Shown in pieces: positions 16,299 to 25,178 of a stretch of DNA of 64,000 nucleotides. Origin of the DNA: Paraburkholderia humisilvae (GTDB taxonomy: Bacteria > Pseudomonadota > Gammaproteobacteria > Burkholderiales > Burkholderiaceae). The position numbers and the translations under genes were made by a program. The notes under the pieces are model-generated. The model was not told the DNA's origin. It did not search any database and worked only from the letters and a program-made list of their open reading frames with translations. Every line of letters begins with the position of its first letter. Position 1 is the stretch's first letter. The stretch is from the NCBI RefSeq assembly GCF_902859855.1, contig NZ_CADIKH010000027.1, positions 39,102 to 103,101 of the forward strand, read 5' to 3'.

Positions 16299-18056
16299 AT
16301 GCACCAAGGTATCGGCTTCATTCAGGATCTGGCAGTCGTGATGGCGTTGGCAGGCGTCGTCACGGTACTGTTCCATCGCCTGAAGCAGCCGGTGGTGCTC
16401 GGCTATATCGCGGCTGGCGTGATCATCGGCCCCTATACGCCGCCTTTCCAGCTGATCCGCGATCAGCAGACCATCCAGACGCTCGGCGAACTCGGCGTCG
16501 TGTTCCTGATGTTCTCGCTCGGGCTTGAGTTCAGCCTGCGCAAGCTGTTCCGCGTCGGGGCGACAGCGATCGTCGCCGCGCTGTCGGAAATCGTGTTGAT
16601 GGTGTGGATCGGCTACGAGATCGGCAGCGCGTTCGGCTGGAGCTTGATGGATGCGCTTTTTCTCGGTGCGATTCTCGCGATCTCGTCGACCACGATCATC
16701 GTGAAGGCGCTCGCGGAACTCGGCTTGAAGCGCGAAGCATTCGCGCAGTCCGTGTTCGGCATTCTGATTGTCGAAGATATCCTGGGCATCGCGATCCTCG
16801 TGCTGCTGTCCGGCATCGCGCAGACGGGCTCGCTGTCCGCGGGCGTTGCGTTCGTCACGCTCGGCAAGCTGCTGCTCTTCATGACGGTGTCGCTCGTGAT
16901 CGGCATTCTGGTCGTGCCGCGCGCACTGAATTACGTGGCGCGCTCGCGCAGTGACGAAATGCTGCTCGTGTCAGTGCTCGGCTTCTGCTTCGGGTTCTGC
17001 CTGCTGGTCGTCAAGCTCGACTACAGCATTGCGCTCGGCGCGTTCCTGATCGGCGCGATCATGGCCGAGTCGCGCCATCTGCATCGCATCGAGCATCTGA
17101 TCGCGCCGCTGCGCGATGCGTTCTCCGCGATCTTCTTCGTGACGATCGGGCTGATGCTGAACCCGGCGGTCCTCGTTGACTACGCGTGGCCGATCGCGGT
17201 CATCACGGTCGCGGTGATCGTCGGCAAGATCGTGTCGTGCGGTCTGGGCACTTTTCTCTCCGGCAAGGACGGACGCACCGCGATGCGGGTCGGCATGACC
17301 GTGTCGCAGATCGGCGAGTTCTCATTCATCATCGCGTCGCTCGGCCTGACACTGAAGGTGACGAGCGCCTTTCTGTATCCGATCGCGGTTGCCGTCTCGG
17401 CGCTGACGACGCTGTTCACGCCGTATCTGATCCGCGCGGCCGATCCGTTGACCCAGCGCCTCGCGCGGTCGATGCCGCGCGCGGTGTCCAATGTGTTCGG
17501 TCTGTACGGGCAGTGGCTGCGTAGCCTGCATCCCGCGAGCGGCGAGCCGACGCTTTTTGGCATCACGCGCCGGATCATTCTGCAGATCGCGGTGAATCTC
17601 GCGCTGGTCGTGGCGATTTTTCTCGGTGCGTCGTACGGCGCGCCGGTCGCGAGCCCGCTGCTGGCCGGCTGGGTGCCAGCCGAACCGATGCAGCGTGTCG
17701 TGCTGTGGAGCGCGGCGCTGATCGTGTCATTGCCGTTTCTGATCGCCGTTTACAGGAAGACGAAAGCGCTCGCGCTATTGCTGGCCGAAGTCAGCGTGCA
17801 GCCGGCGAATGCAGGGTTCCTGACGCGCGCGCTGCGCTACGCGATTTCGGATCTGGTGCCGGTCGTGTCGATGATTGGTGTTTTTCTGCTGGTGGCCGCG
17901 CTGTCGGGCACGATCCTGCCGCCGACCGGCCTGCTGATCGCGGTGCTCGTGTGCGCGGCGGTACTGGTGACTGTGCTGTGGCGCTGGTTCGTGCGCATTC
18001 ATGCATCGATGCAGATTGCGCTGCGCGAGACACTTGATGAGCAGCCCGATCCTTGA
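16299..18056 (+). CDS. cation:proton antiporter, CPA2 (KefB/YbaL-like) membrane protein
   Basis: A 585-residue membrane protein of the CPA2 superfamily. The first ~390 residues form the sodium/hydrogen-exchanger fold: LKQPVVLGYIAAGVIIGP, GVVFLMFSLGLEFS, AISSTTIIVKAL, VEDILGIAILVLLSG (acidic ion-binding pair) and GAFLIGAIMAES. The C-terminus has three or four further membrane segments instead of the usual cytoplasmic TrkA-N/RCK nucleotide-binding domain. It presumably exchanges K+ or Na+ for H+; the ion cannot be read from sequence. The start has an AAGGA ribosome site. It is transcribed away from the amidase gene. Confidence 0.85.
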   Translation: MHQGIGFIQDLAVVMALAGVVTVLFHRLKQPVVLGYIAAGVIIGPYTPPFQLIRDQQTIQTLGELGVVFLMFSLGLEFSLRKLFRVGATAIVAALSEIVLMVWIGYEIGSAFGWSLMDALFLGAILAISSTTIIVKALAELGLKREAFAQSVFGILIVEDILGIAILVLLSGIAQTGSLSAGVAFVTLGKLLLFMTVSLVIGILVVPRALNYVARSRSDEMLLVSVLGFCFGFCLLVVKLDYSIALGAFLIGAIMAESRHLHRIEHLIAPLRDAFSAIFFVTIGLMLNPAVLVDYAWPIAVITVAVIVGKIVSCGLGTFLSGKDGRTAMRVGMTVSQIGEFSFIIASLGLTLKVTSAFLYPIAVAVSALTTLFTPYLIRAADPLTQRLARSMPRAVSNVFGLYGQWLRSLHPASGEPTLFGITRRIILQIAVNLALVVAIFLGASYGAPVASPLLAGWVPAEPMQRVVLWSAALIVSLPFLIAVYRKTKALALLLAEVSVQPANAGFLTRALRYAISDLVPVVSMIGVFLLVAALSGTILPPTGLLIAVLVCAAVLVTVLWRWFVRIHASMQIALRETLDEQPDP

Positions 18057-18269
18057 CGGGGCGATTTCGGGTCGTGCTGCGGGTATGCGCTCGCGAGCTT
18101 CATGCGCCGGGCTACGGGCTTGCAGCGCGGTGACGCGATGTAACGTGTGGTGAACCCGGGTGTGACCGGATGTGACCAAATGTGTGCTGGTTTGCCGGTC
18201 ACCGCGTGCTGGCGGATAATCAGGGTATATCCATTCGTTCGCGCGCCGCTGCGTGCCTGACATATCGTC

Positions 18270-19793
18270 ATGAGCGAAAACAAGCCCGATAACGCCGGAC
18301 CGTCCGGTACGCCATCCGCCACCATTCCGCCGGACGCTTCAACGTCCGCTACCCATTCCGCTTCGGCTTCAGGTTCCGCTTCGCCGGCCGGTTCACAGGC
18401 TGGTTCACAGACCGCTTCACAGGCTGCTCCACCGTCCGGTTCGAAGGACGAAGCAACGCCGGCGGCGTCCACCCCGCTGGCGGCCAAAGAAGCCGCCGCC
18501 ACCGATGCTCCCGAAAGCGCGTCCAATGTGACACCGCAACGCGCGGCCGGCGCGGCGCAAACCGGTGCGATGTATCAGGGCCGTGCCGCGGCGAGCGGTG
18601 CGACGGTCGAGCGGCCGGCTCCGCTACGTGGGCAGCAATCGGCGTATGCAACCGAAGCGCCCCGGCCCGCGGTGGGTGCCGCGGCATCGCCTTTGAATGC
18701 TCCGCCGAGCCCGCAGCTAACTCCACAGCCGTCCGCGCCAAACCCGGCGGCCGTGGCGGCCGCTGCCGATGCCGCTAGCACGCAGGCCGCCGCGGCTGCC
18801 GCAAGCAGTGCCGCCGGCGAGGGCGCAGCGGCCGGCTCGCCACCGCCCGGCTTCGGCGCGGCGCCGGATTTCGGCGCCTACCATCCGCCGCCGCCGGGCT
18901 CGATTCCGCCGAACCCGGCGTATCTGCGGCGCAACGATTCGGCGTGGTCGGTATTCGGCCGTGTGCTCGCTGCGCGTGCACGGCGAATCTTCGATCGCGC
19001 GGGCCAGCGAATCACGCAACGTACCTTGCGCATCGGTGTGTCGGCGCGACTCTTCCACCCGGAACCCGGCGCGAAGGGACTGCGCGGCAAGACGCTGCAG
19101 TATCTGGAGGAATCGATCGCGCACTGGGTGATGTCGCGCGATGTGCTCGTGTTCATGATTCCAACCGTCGGCCACGAAGGGATGCTGCACCCGAGCAACA
19201 TCCGTTTGCGCGACTATGCAAAGACTCTCGACGGACTGCTGCTGCAAGGCGGCGCGGATGTGTCGCCGCAGTCGTACGCGGAAACGTCGACGCGTCCCGA
19301 ATGGCCCGGCGATCGCGTGCGCGACATGTACGAGCTCGAGCTGCTGCATGAGTTCGTCGAATCGGGCAAGCCGGTGCTCGGTGTGTGCCGCGGCTGTCAG
19401 CTGATCAACGTCGCGTTCGGCGGCACGCTGTATCAGGATATTGCGACCGATGTGCCGACGGCCGGCGTGCATGTGAGCGAGCAATACGATCAGCATCGGC
19501 ACGCGGTTCACTTTCCGGAGGGTTCGACGCTCGCGAACATGTTCCCCGGCCGGCAAGAGGCGATCGTCAACTCGATTCACCACCAGGCGGTGAACGTACT
19601 GGGGCGGGATCTGAATATCGAAGCGGTGTCGGCGGAAGACGGCATCATCGAGGCGGTTCGCTACCGGCGCGCGCCGTTCGTGGTTGGCGTGCAGTGGCAC
19701 CCGGAGTTTCACCGCGCAGGCGGCGCCGAACTGCTCGATTGCACGCCGCTGCTCGATACGTTTCTGCGGGTCGCGCGCGAAACGCGTTTCTGA
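18270..19793 (+). CDS. class I glutamine amidotransferase-like peptidase C26 (PuuD-like) with long low-complexity N-terminus
   Basis: A 507-residue protein in two parts. Residues 1 to about 215 are rich in Ala, Ser, Pro, Gly and Gln with no recognisable fold. Residues about 253–500 are a gamma-glutamyl-gamma-aminobutyrate hydrolase-like domain: the QGGADVSPQSY loop, the nucleophile Cys373 in GVCRGCQLINV, NSIHHQAVN, and His477/Glu479 in VQWHPEF complete the triad. The usual enzyme is about 250 residues, so the N-terminal half is extra. The likely reaction is hydrolysis of a gamma-glutamyl amide, as in putrescine catabolism, but no other puu genes are present. The extension has no signal peptide. 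Confidence 0.85.
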   Translation: MSENKPDNAGPSGTPSATIPPDASTSATHSASASGSASPAGSQAGSQTASQAAPPSGSKDEATPAASTPLAAKEAAATDAPESASNVTPQRAAGAAQTGAMYQGRAAASGATVERPAPLRGQQSAYATEAPRPAVGAAASPLNAPPSPQLTPQPSAPNPAAVAAAADAASTQAAAAAASSAAGEGAAAGSPPPGFGAAPDFGAYHPPPPGSIPPNPAYLRRNDSAWSVFGRVLAARARRIFDRAGQRITQRTLRIGVSARLFHPEPGAKGLRGKTLQYLEESIAHWVMSRDVLVFMIPTVGHEGMLHPSNIRLRDYAKTLDGLLLQGGADVSPQSYAETSTRPEWPGDRVRDMYELELLHEFVESGKPVLGVCRGCQLINVAFGGTLYQDIATDVPTAGVHVSEQYDQHRHAVHFPEGSTLANMFPGRQEAIVNSIHHQAVNVLGRDLNIEAVSAEDGIIEAVRYRRAPFVVGVQWHPEFHRAGGAELLDCTPLLDTFLRVARETRF

Positions 19794-19801
19794 TGAGTCC
19801 T

Positions 19802-19861
19802 GGCGTTGCGGCGGGCGTGGCTCGCCGGTGACTGACCGGCCGATGCCGGTCGCCGCACGCC
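19802..19861. repeat. nested inverted repeat after the amidotransferase gene
   Basis: Outer arms GGCGTTGCGGCG (19802–19813) and CGCCGCACGCC (19851–19861) pair with one bulged T. Inner arms GACCGGC (19834–19840) and GCCGGTC (19845–19851) share one base with the outer right arm. It lies 8 bp after the stop codon. A short T-rich stretch (TTGTTTTAT) follows only after several bases, so it may be an imperfect terminator. Confidence 0.45.
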
Positions 19862-19969
19862 ACTGATCCGTTGTTTTATCTCGATTTAAAGTCCCGTCAA
19901 ACCTCGTTTTTTCACTGTCAAACCGCGCGATAATCCACGGCTGTTTTCTGGAATCGCATGGAGCATGCA

Positions 19970-20635
19970 GTGAACAAGCACCCGTTATCGGTTCGGCGCG
20001 CGATGCTGCTCGCAGTCGCCTGCGCGACGGTTCTGTCGCCGGGCGCCACCTTCGCAGCCTCCGGGTTCGACGCCGCGGCCAATATGGATCACGCAGGTAT
20101 CGGCGCGAACCCCGCCGACGCTGGCGCGCACGGGGACGTCGCCGAACTGACCCGGCTGATTCAAAGCGCGTCGCTTAACGAATTGCGTACGACGTACAAC
20201 GGCGGCTATGGCGCGTCGCTCTTTTTCCACGCGCGGGATCTAACCTACTACGTCGCGCTGTTTCAGGACAAACATTTCTGGCGCGTGATCAAGCTGCCGG
20301 ACGAAGCGCGCGCGGAAGAGATCTACGTGAGCTTCGCGAAGCAGACTGAACAACTCGCCGACGTCGACATTCGGCGAACGAAGCTGCAGGCGCAGACCGC
20401 TTATATCGAACGGATGATCGGGCTGTCCGAAGACCGCGCTAAACGTCTGCAGGCGGATCTCGGCGTCGCACGCGATCAGCAGGCGAAGGTGGCCGAATAT
20501 CAGCGCCAGGCGCGCAGCGAAGCGCTCGTGCTGCGCGATGAAAAGGAAAAGGCGCAATCGCAGTTGCGTCTGTTGCAGCAACAGGTGCAACAACTGCAGC
20601 AGCAGAGCGAAGCAGGGTTGCCTGCGGCAAGGTAG
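19970..20635 (+). CDS. exported coiled-coil protein (DUF2968-type)
   Basis: A protein of 221 residues when read from the GTG at 19970, which has GGAG six nt upstream; an ATG at 19958 gives four more residues with a weaker site. A Sec signal peptide ends at GATFAAS. The conserved block ELTRLIQSASLNELRTTYNG, followed by YGASLFFHARDLTYYVALFQDKHFWRVIK, is typical of a Burkholderiales family I associate with DUF2968. From about residue 120 a long charged coiled coil ends in a Gln-rich stretch of leucine and glutamine repeats. It is probably periplasmic; function is unknown. It stands alone on its strand. Confidence 0.75.
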   Translation: MNKHPLSVRRAMLLAVACATVLSPGATFAASGFDAAANMDHAGIGANPADAGAHGDVAELTRLIQSASLNELRTTYNGGYGASLFFHARDLTYYVALFQDKHFWRVIKLPDEARAEEIYVSFAKQTEQLADVDIRRTKLQAQTAYIERMIGLSEDRAKRLQADLGVARDQQAKVAEYQRQARSEALVLRDEKEKAQSQLRLLQQQVQQLQQQSEAGLPAAR

Positions 20636-20798
20636 CGGGTAGCGCATCGGGTTGAGGCGTACCCTGAAACGTCAATATTCCGGTCGAAGTGCCGGGCTGC
20701 TGGCGGGTGGTGGTAAGAAAGCGCGTGTGCAGCCTGAGTGTGCTGTCTGATTGACGCGCCTCGTGCCGAGAAAAAGTGGGAGGGGCCTAAGACGATGG

Positions 20799-21974
20799 TT
20801 ATCGGGAGAAGAGCTCCGGCACCTCGGTCACGCGCCGCTGCGACATGTGGTTCATCCACGAAGTGTCATTGGCGATCACGTTGTTGCCTTGTGGGCGTTG
20901 CGTTGGTGTGGCGTTTGCACCGGGGGTTGCAGCGGAGTTTACATGATAAGTGCGTGCAGACATCATCACCGATCCATAATCGTCGCTCGTAAGCGCAGAC
21001 GGTGTCGGCGGCGAATACTCGCCCGCCGGTGACGGTTTCGCGTTCGTTTCCGCCGAACGGCTCACGGCCGACCGGGCCAACGCTACTGCGTCGCGGCCCG
21101 TCCATGTCGCGGTCTTGCTGTGGTGTGGGGTAACCGGTGCGGCTTCGCGTGACGCGACCTTGATTTTGAGTGGCGACGCAGTGGCCGAAGCGGCCGTCGC
21201 TTGCGGCGCATCGTCGTGCGCTGTGCTTGCCGTGGCTCGACTGCCGGCAGGCGAACCCGTCGCGTGCGCGTGGGCCGGCGCGACTGAACCCGGTTGCGAC
21301 GCTTTTGCGAATGGTCTCGACGCGAACGAATCGACATTCGCGACCGTGCTTGTATCGACAGCATGAACGTTGTCGCGATCTGACTTGCCGACTCCGGTCG
21401 ACCGGGTCTCGTGCGAAACCGGGTTGCCGGACCGGTTGACGCTCGCAACTGCCGCCACGCGCGGCGTTTCGATTTGGGCGGCGCGCGACGGCGCGGGCGT
21501 ATGCGTCGCCGGGGCCAAGGTGTTTGTGTGTCCGCGTTGCGGAAGGTCGAGCACGATCCACGCAAGCATCGCCGCGCCGCCGATTGCCACTGCGCTGCCC
21601 AGTCGCAGGTTCGACGGGCCGTGCGACGCGCGCATAGCGGGCTGCACGGTCCGCATGCCGGCTGCCGATACACCACAAGAAGCCGCTACGCCGCCGGCTT
21701 GCGCTGCGGCATCCCCCTTCGCGGTAACAGGCGCGCTTGCCACGGCCCGCGCGGGGTGCGGCTCCCATTTGCACATTGAGCGAATCGCCTGTGACGACAG
21801 ACAGAACGTGCGCAATATCGCCGCGTACAGCGCCTTTAGCTCGATGCGCAAGCTGACGTTAGGCGGCAGCAGCGCCCATTCGCGTCCAAACGATTCAGAG
21901 ATGGCACCGAGTGGACGCAGCGAAGGCAGCGCCACGGCACCTTCGACCGGAATGAAAGGGATACTCGTGGACAT
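20799..21974 (-). CDS. hypothetical membrane-anchored protein, Ala/Thr/Ser-rich
   Basis: I do not recognise this gene. From the ATG at 21974 it encodes 391 residues. The first ~70 look globular (SFGREWALLPPNVSLRIELKALY) with two cysteines. One hydrophobic segment at about 124–143 (GSAVAIGGAAMLAWIVLDL) could span the membrane. The remaining ~250 residues are low-complexity and rich in Ala, Thr, Ser and His, as in a linker or an extracytoplasmic stalk. Upstream in-frame starts up to 22076 exist but add residues without conserved character. Codon bias matches a real gene, since the antisense frames are broken more often. There is no operon partner. Confidence 0.55.
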   Translation of the reverse strand: MSTSIPFIPVEGAVALPSLRPLGAISESFGREWALLPPNVSLRIELKALYAAILRTFCLSSQAIRSMCKWEPHPARAVASAPVTAKGDAAAQAGGVAASCGVSAAGMRTVQPAMRASHGPSNLRLGSAVAIGGAAMLAWIVLDLPQRGHTNTLAPATHTPAPSRAAQIETPRVAAVASVNRSGNPVSHETRSTGVGKSDRDNVHAVDTSTVANVDSFASRPFAKASQPGSVAPAHAHATGSPAGSRATASTAHDDAPQATAASATASPLKIKVASREAAPVTPHHSKTATWTGRDAVALARSAVSRSAETNAKPSPAGEYSPPTPSALTSDDYGSVMMSARTYHVNSAATPGANATPTQRPQGNNVIANDTSWMNHMSQRRVTEVPELFSR

Positions 21975-22187
21975 CGCTCGGCAAGCCTCCGTCTGAAAAG
22001 AGATGCGTGGCCTTGCCGGGATCAGGAAGGGTTGGCTGGACACGCATGCCGGCCTTTGGGATCGACGGTGTCTCAAAATAGCCAGCGAGTGCGTGATGAT
22101 GCCGTGGCCCGCGCGTCCGCACGATCGGACGAGTCCGAAAACGGGCGGCGCGAAGGCCGTGACTGGCCCGCGCGTGGGCAGCCTGCT

Positions 22188-22739
22188 TTATCTGTGTGGT
22201 GCGAGGCGCGGTGCGGCGTCGTCGAGGCGGTACAGATAGCGAAGCATCGTGATATCGACGCCGCCGACGCGATCCGGCTCCGTGCCTGACAGCCGCCAGC
22301 CGCGCCGCTCATAGAATGCGATCGCGGCGGTGTTGCCTTCGATCACATACAGGCACAGTTGCGTTTCACCCTGCTCGCGCGCCCAGCGCTGTACCGCGTG
22401 CATCAGCAGGCTGCCCGCGCCGTTGCGTTGATGGGCTGGCAACGCATGCAGATTGTCGAGCAACGCACCCCACGGCGAGCCGGGCTGGCGTTCGACGCAC
22501 GCGAACGCGATCGGCTCGGCGCGGCGTTCGGCGATCAGCACAAGGCGCTGTTCCGCGCCGGGGGCGTTCATCCGTGCGTGCCAATAGGTCGCGCGTTCGC
22601 GAACCACTTCGCTATCGAGGAAATCGTCCGGCAGCAGCCCGCGATAGGTCGCCTGCCAGCTCGCCGCATGGATCGACGCGACGAGATCGGCGTCGGCTGC
22701 GCTCGCGGCGCGCAGCGAAAGTGAAGGGGTGGCATGCAT
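22188..22739 (-). CDS. GNAT-family N-acetyltransferase
   Basis: A 183-residue acetyl-CoA-dependent acetyltransferase. The acetyl-CoA binding motif A reads LPAHQRNGAGSLLMHAV (Q-x-x-G-x-G form), followed by the typical C-terminal motif NTAAIAFYERRGWRLSGTE. The N-terminus IHAASWQATYRGLLPDDFL is common in RimI-like and antibiotic-acetyltransferase-like members. The substrate is unknown. It lies 147 bp after the TPR protein gene on the same strand and could be co-transcribed with it. Confidence 0.85.
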   Translation of the reverse strand: MHATPSLSLRAASAADADLVASIHAASWQATYRGLLPDDFLDSEVVRERATYWHARMNAPGAEQRLVLIAERRAEPIAFACVERQPGSPWGALLDNLHALPAHQRNGAGSLLMHAVQRWAREQGETQLCLYVIEGNTAAIAFYERRGWRLSGTEPDRVGGVDITMLRYLYRLDDAAPRLAPHR

Positions 22740-22886
22740 CGAGCTGGGATCGAGCGGAAGTCCGGGACGAAAACGTGGGGCAGCGTGTCGAGACGCCCAT
22801 ACGACGATTCTATGGGCCGCGATGCGCCGCCGCCAGTTTCGTGTGCCCGCTGGTTGCGTCGATTTGCACGGGCGCGTCGCTGGGCG

Positions 22887-24737
22887 TTACACGTCGTCGC
22901 GTAGCGCGAGCGCGACGGCGCCGACCACCTCGTCCCATGCGCCGGGCCGTGGCTGACGCACGAGTCGTGCACCCGGATACCACGGGCTGCGCGTGTCGCC
23001 GGTGAACCAGCGCCAGTCTGCCGAAAACGGCAGCATCAGCCACAACGGCTTGCGCAGCGCGCCCGTCAGATGGGCAATCGACGTGTCGACCGACACGACC
23101 GCGTCGAGCCGTTCGACGACCGCCGCGGTATCGGCGAAATCGCCGATACGCGCGCCGAAGCAGTGGATCGACTTCGCGCGCGGGTGCGCCGCCAGCGCGG
23201 CGCGTTCGGCGTCGCTCAATTCAGGCTGCAGCACGATCCAGTCGATGCCGTCGAGGGCGAACAGCGGATCGAGTGCCGTGAGCGGCAACGCGCGATTTTC
23301 CTGCTTCTGAATGCGGCCGGACCACGCGAGACCGATCTTTCGCTTCGCGTGACCGCCGAGCGAACCGCGCCATTTGCGCCGGTAAGCGGTCGTCGCGCTG
23401 AGGTACGGCGTGCGCGCGGGAATCGTGTCGAACGTCGTGCCGAGCGCGAGCGGCAAGCTCAGGAGCGGGATTTGCAGATCGGTGCGCGGGCGCGGCACGC
23501 CTTGTGCGATCAGATCGACGCCCCATTGCTGCGCGGCGGGCGCAAGCAACGGGACGAGTTGCGGTTGCACTTCGAGCACGACGCGCGCGGCACGCTCCGC
23601 GGCGAGCGGCACGAAACGCACGAACTGCAGCGTGTCGCCGAAGCCCTGTTCCGCGTACACGAAGAGCGTGCGCGTGTCGGCCGGTTCGCCGCGCCAGCGC
23701 GGCAGCGCCGGGGCGCCCGGCTGGGTCGCCGATTCAAGCCGCCATTCGTACTCGGGCAGACCGCGCTCGAAATTGCCGAGCGTCAGATGCGTGACCGCGC
23801 GATGCAGATGCGCGAGGCCGAGATCGGGCCGCAGCCGTAGCGCTTCGTCGAAGGCGCGCAGCGCGGCCGCGTAGGCGCCGAGCGCCTGGTGCGCGGTGCC
23901 GAGGCCTAGCCACGCAAGCGCGAACTTCGGATCGAAACCAATCGCGCGCTCGAAACGCGGTAGTGCATCCGCATGCCGTCCCGACGCGGCAAGCGCATTG
24001 CCGAGACCGAATAGCGCCGGCGGCAACTGCGGCTGCAGCGCGAGCACCGCATCGAATGCGCGTGCGGCGTCGACGTAGCGGCCGGTTGCATGCAGCGTAT
24101 TGCCCAGGTTGAAGTGCGCGGCGACGAAGCGCGGCTCGACGGCGAGCGCCGCGCGAAACTGCTCGATCGCCTGATCGGATTCGTCGAGCGCGTTCAACGC
24201 CATGCCGAGGTTGTTGTGCGCGCCCGCGTGGCCGGGCCGTAGTTCGAGCGCGCGCCGGAACGAGTCGATCGCTTCTTCGTGCTGGCCGAGCGCGTGCAAC
24301 GCGTTGCCGAGATTGTTGTGCGATGACGCGTCGTCCGGCTGCAGGTCAAGCGAGCGGCGAAACGCGTCGGCCGCATCTTCATGGCGGCCGGCCGCGGCAT
24401 AGGCATTGCCGAGGTTGTAGTGCGCCATCGGAAACGATGGCGCGAGCGACAGCGCATTGCGAAAACGCTCGATCGCATCGTCGAGCTGGCCCAGCGCCTT
24501 GAGCGTGTTGCCAAGATTGAGTTGCAGCGCGGCATCCTGCGGGCGCAGGTCCGCGGCGCGCTTGACAAGCGCGGCGGCCTCCGCGTGCTGGCCTTGCTGG
24601 TGGCGCAGCACGCCGAGCAGATGCAGTGCATCGACATGAACAGGATCGACTTCGAGCGTCGCGCGGTAGCCGCGTTCGGCGTCGTCGAGGCGGCCGTCAC
24701 GATGCGCCGCGAACGCGCGGTCGAAAACTGGATGCAT
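22887..24737 (-). CDS. TPR-repeat protein with C-terminal glycosyltransferase-like domain
   Basis: A 616-residue protein. About ten tetratricopeptide repeats of 34 residues fill residues 3 to about 345 (for example AHYNLGNAYAAAGRHEDA, SHNNLGNALHALGQHEEA). The C-terminal ~250 residues look like half of a GT-B glycosyltransferase, related to heptosyltransferases: QGFGDTLQFVRFVPL, KIGLAWSGRIQ and VVSVDTSIAHLTGALRKPLW. Together this resembles bacterial OGT-like or SPINDLY-like architecture, so it may glycosylate a protein or a surface glycan; the acceptor is unknown. The ATG at 24737 starts the first TPR; a further 80 in-frame codons upstream look non-coding. Confidence 0.78.
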   Translation of the reverse strand: MHPVFDRAFAAHRDGRLDDAERGYRATLEVDPVHVDALHLLGVLRHQQGQHAEAAALVKRAADLRPQDAALQLNLGNTLKALGQLDDAIERFRNALSLAPSFPMAHYNLGNAYAAAGRHEDAADAFRRSLDLQPDDASSHNNLGNALHALGQHEEAIDSFRRALELRPGHAGAHNNLGMALNALDESDQAIEQFRAALAVEPRFVAAHFNLGNTLHATGRYVDAARAFDAVLALQPQLPPALFGLGNALAASGRHADALPRFERAIGFDPKFALAWLGLGTAHQALGAYAAALRAFDEALRLRPDLGLAHLHRAVTHLTLGNFERGLPEYEWRLESATQPGAPALPRWRGEPADTRTLFVYAEQGFGDTLQFVRFVPLAAERAARVVLEVQPQLVPLLAPAAQQWGVDLIAQGVPRPRTDLQIPLLSLPLALGTTFDTIPARTPYLSATTAYRRKWRGSLGGHAKRKIGLAWSGRIQKQENRALPLTALDPLFALDGIDWIVLQPELSDAERAALAAHPRAKSIHCFGARIGDFADTAAVVERLDAVVSVDTSIAHLTGALRKPLWLMLPFSADWRWFTGDTRSPWYPGARLVRQPRPGAWDEVVGAVALALRDDV

Positions 24738-25178
24738 GACGGGTAAAGCGGGTTGTGCAGGCAAACGCGCATTCTCCCACACTCGGAAAGCACGACTGCA
24801 ATTTGGCGGACGATACTGTTGCAAGTAACATATGAATGACCGCTTATATGATGGGTCTTCCATGCGACGGAGCATGGCGGTTCGGGCGACCCGGCGCATG
24901 CCGCACGTCGTCAAACCGTCACGGCTCATGCGAACCGCGCAGCGCACGATCATTCGGATGACGAAGCGCACGATCACAAGCGATCACCATCGCGACCACG
25001 GCGGTCACGGTGACCGCGGCCACACGCACCACAGTCTATGGACTCGCATTCCGCATCGCGCACGCAGTCGTGACGCGGTCCTGCAGGCGTCAATCCGCCT
25101 GATCGGCGGCGGCACTTGCGCGTCGTGCGCGAGGCCGGCGGCGTACACTAGGCGGCATGTTGATTTCCGGAGGTCTGC
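24738..25178. other. gene-poor stretch between divergent genes
   Basis: About 440 bp between the TPR-protein and FAD-monooxygenase starts. It must hold both promoters, but I see no strong boxes. A small inverted repeat CCATGC (24860–24865) / GCATGG (24872–24877) is present, and around 24935–25035 the sequence is rich in CGCACGATCA- and GGTCAC-like short repeats. An open frame from 24832 encoding a His- and Arg-rich stretch shows no sign of being a gene. Confidence 0.5.

Noticed and set aside
20636..20798. Gene in the gap after the DUF2968-type gene
   Set aside because: No frame with a ribosome site or codon bias; nothing else of note was seen there.
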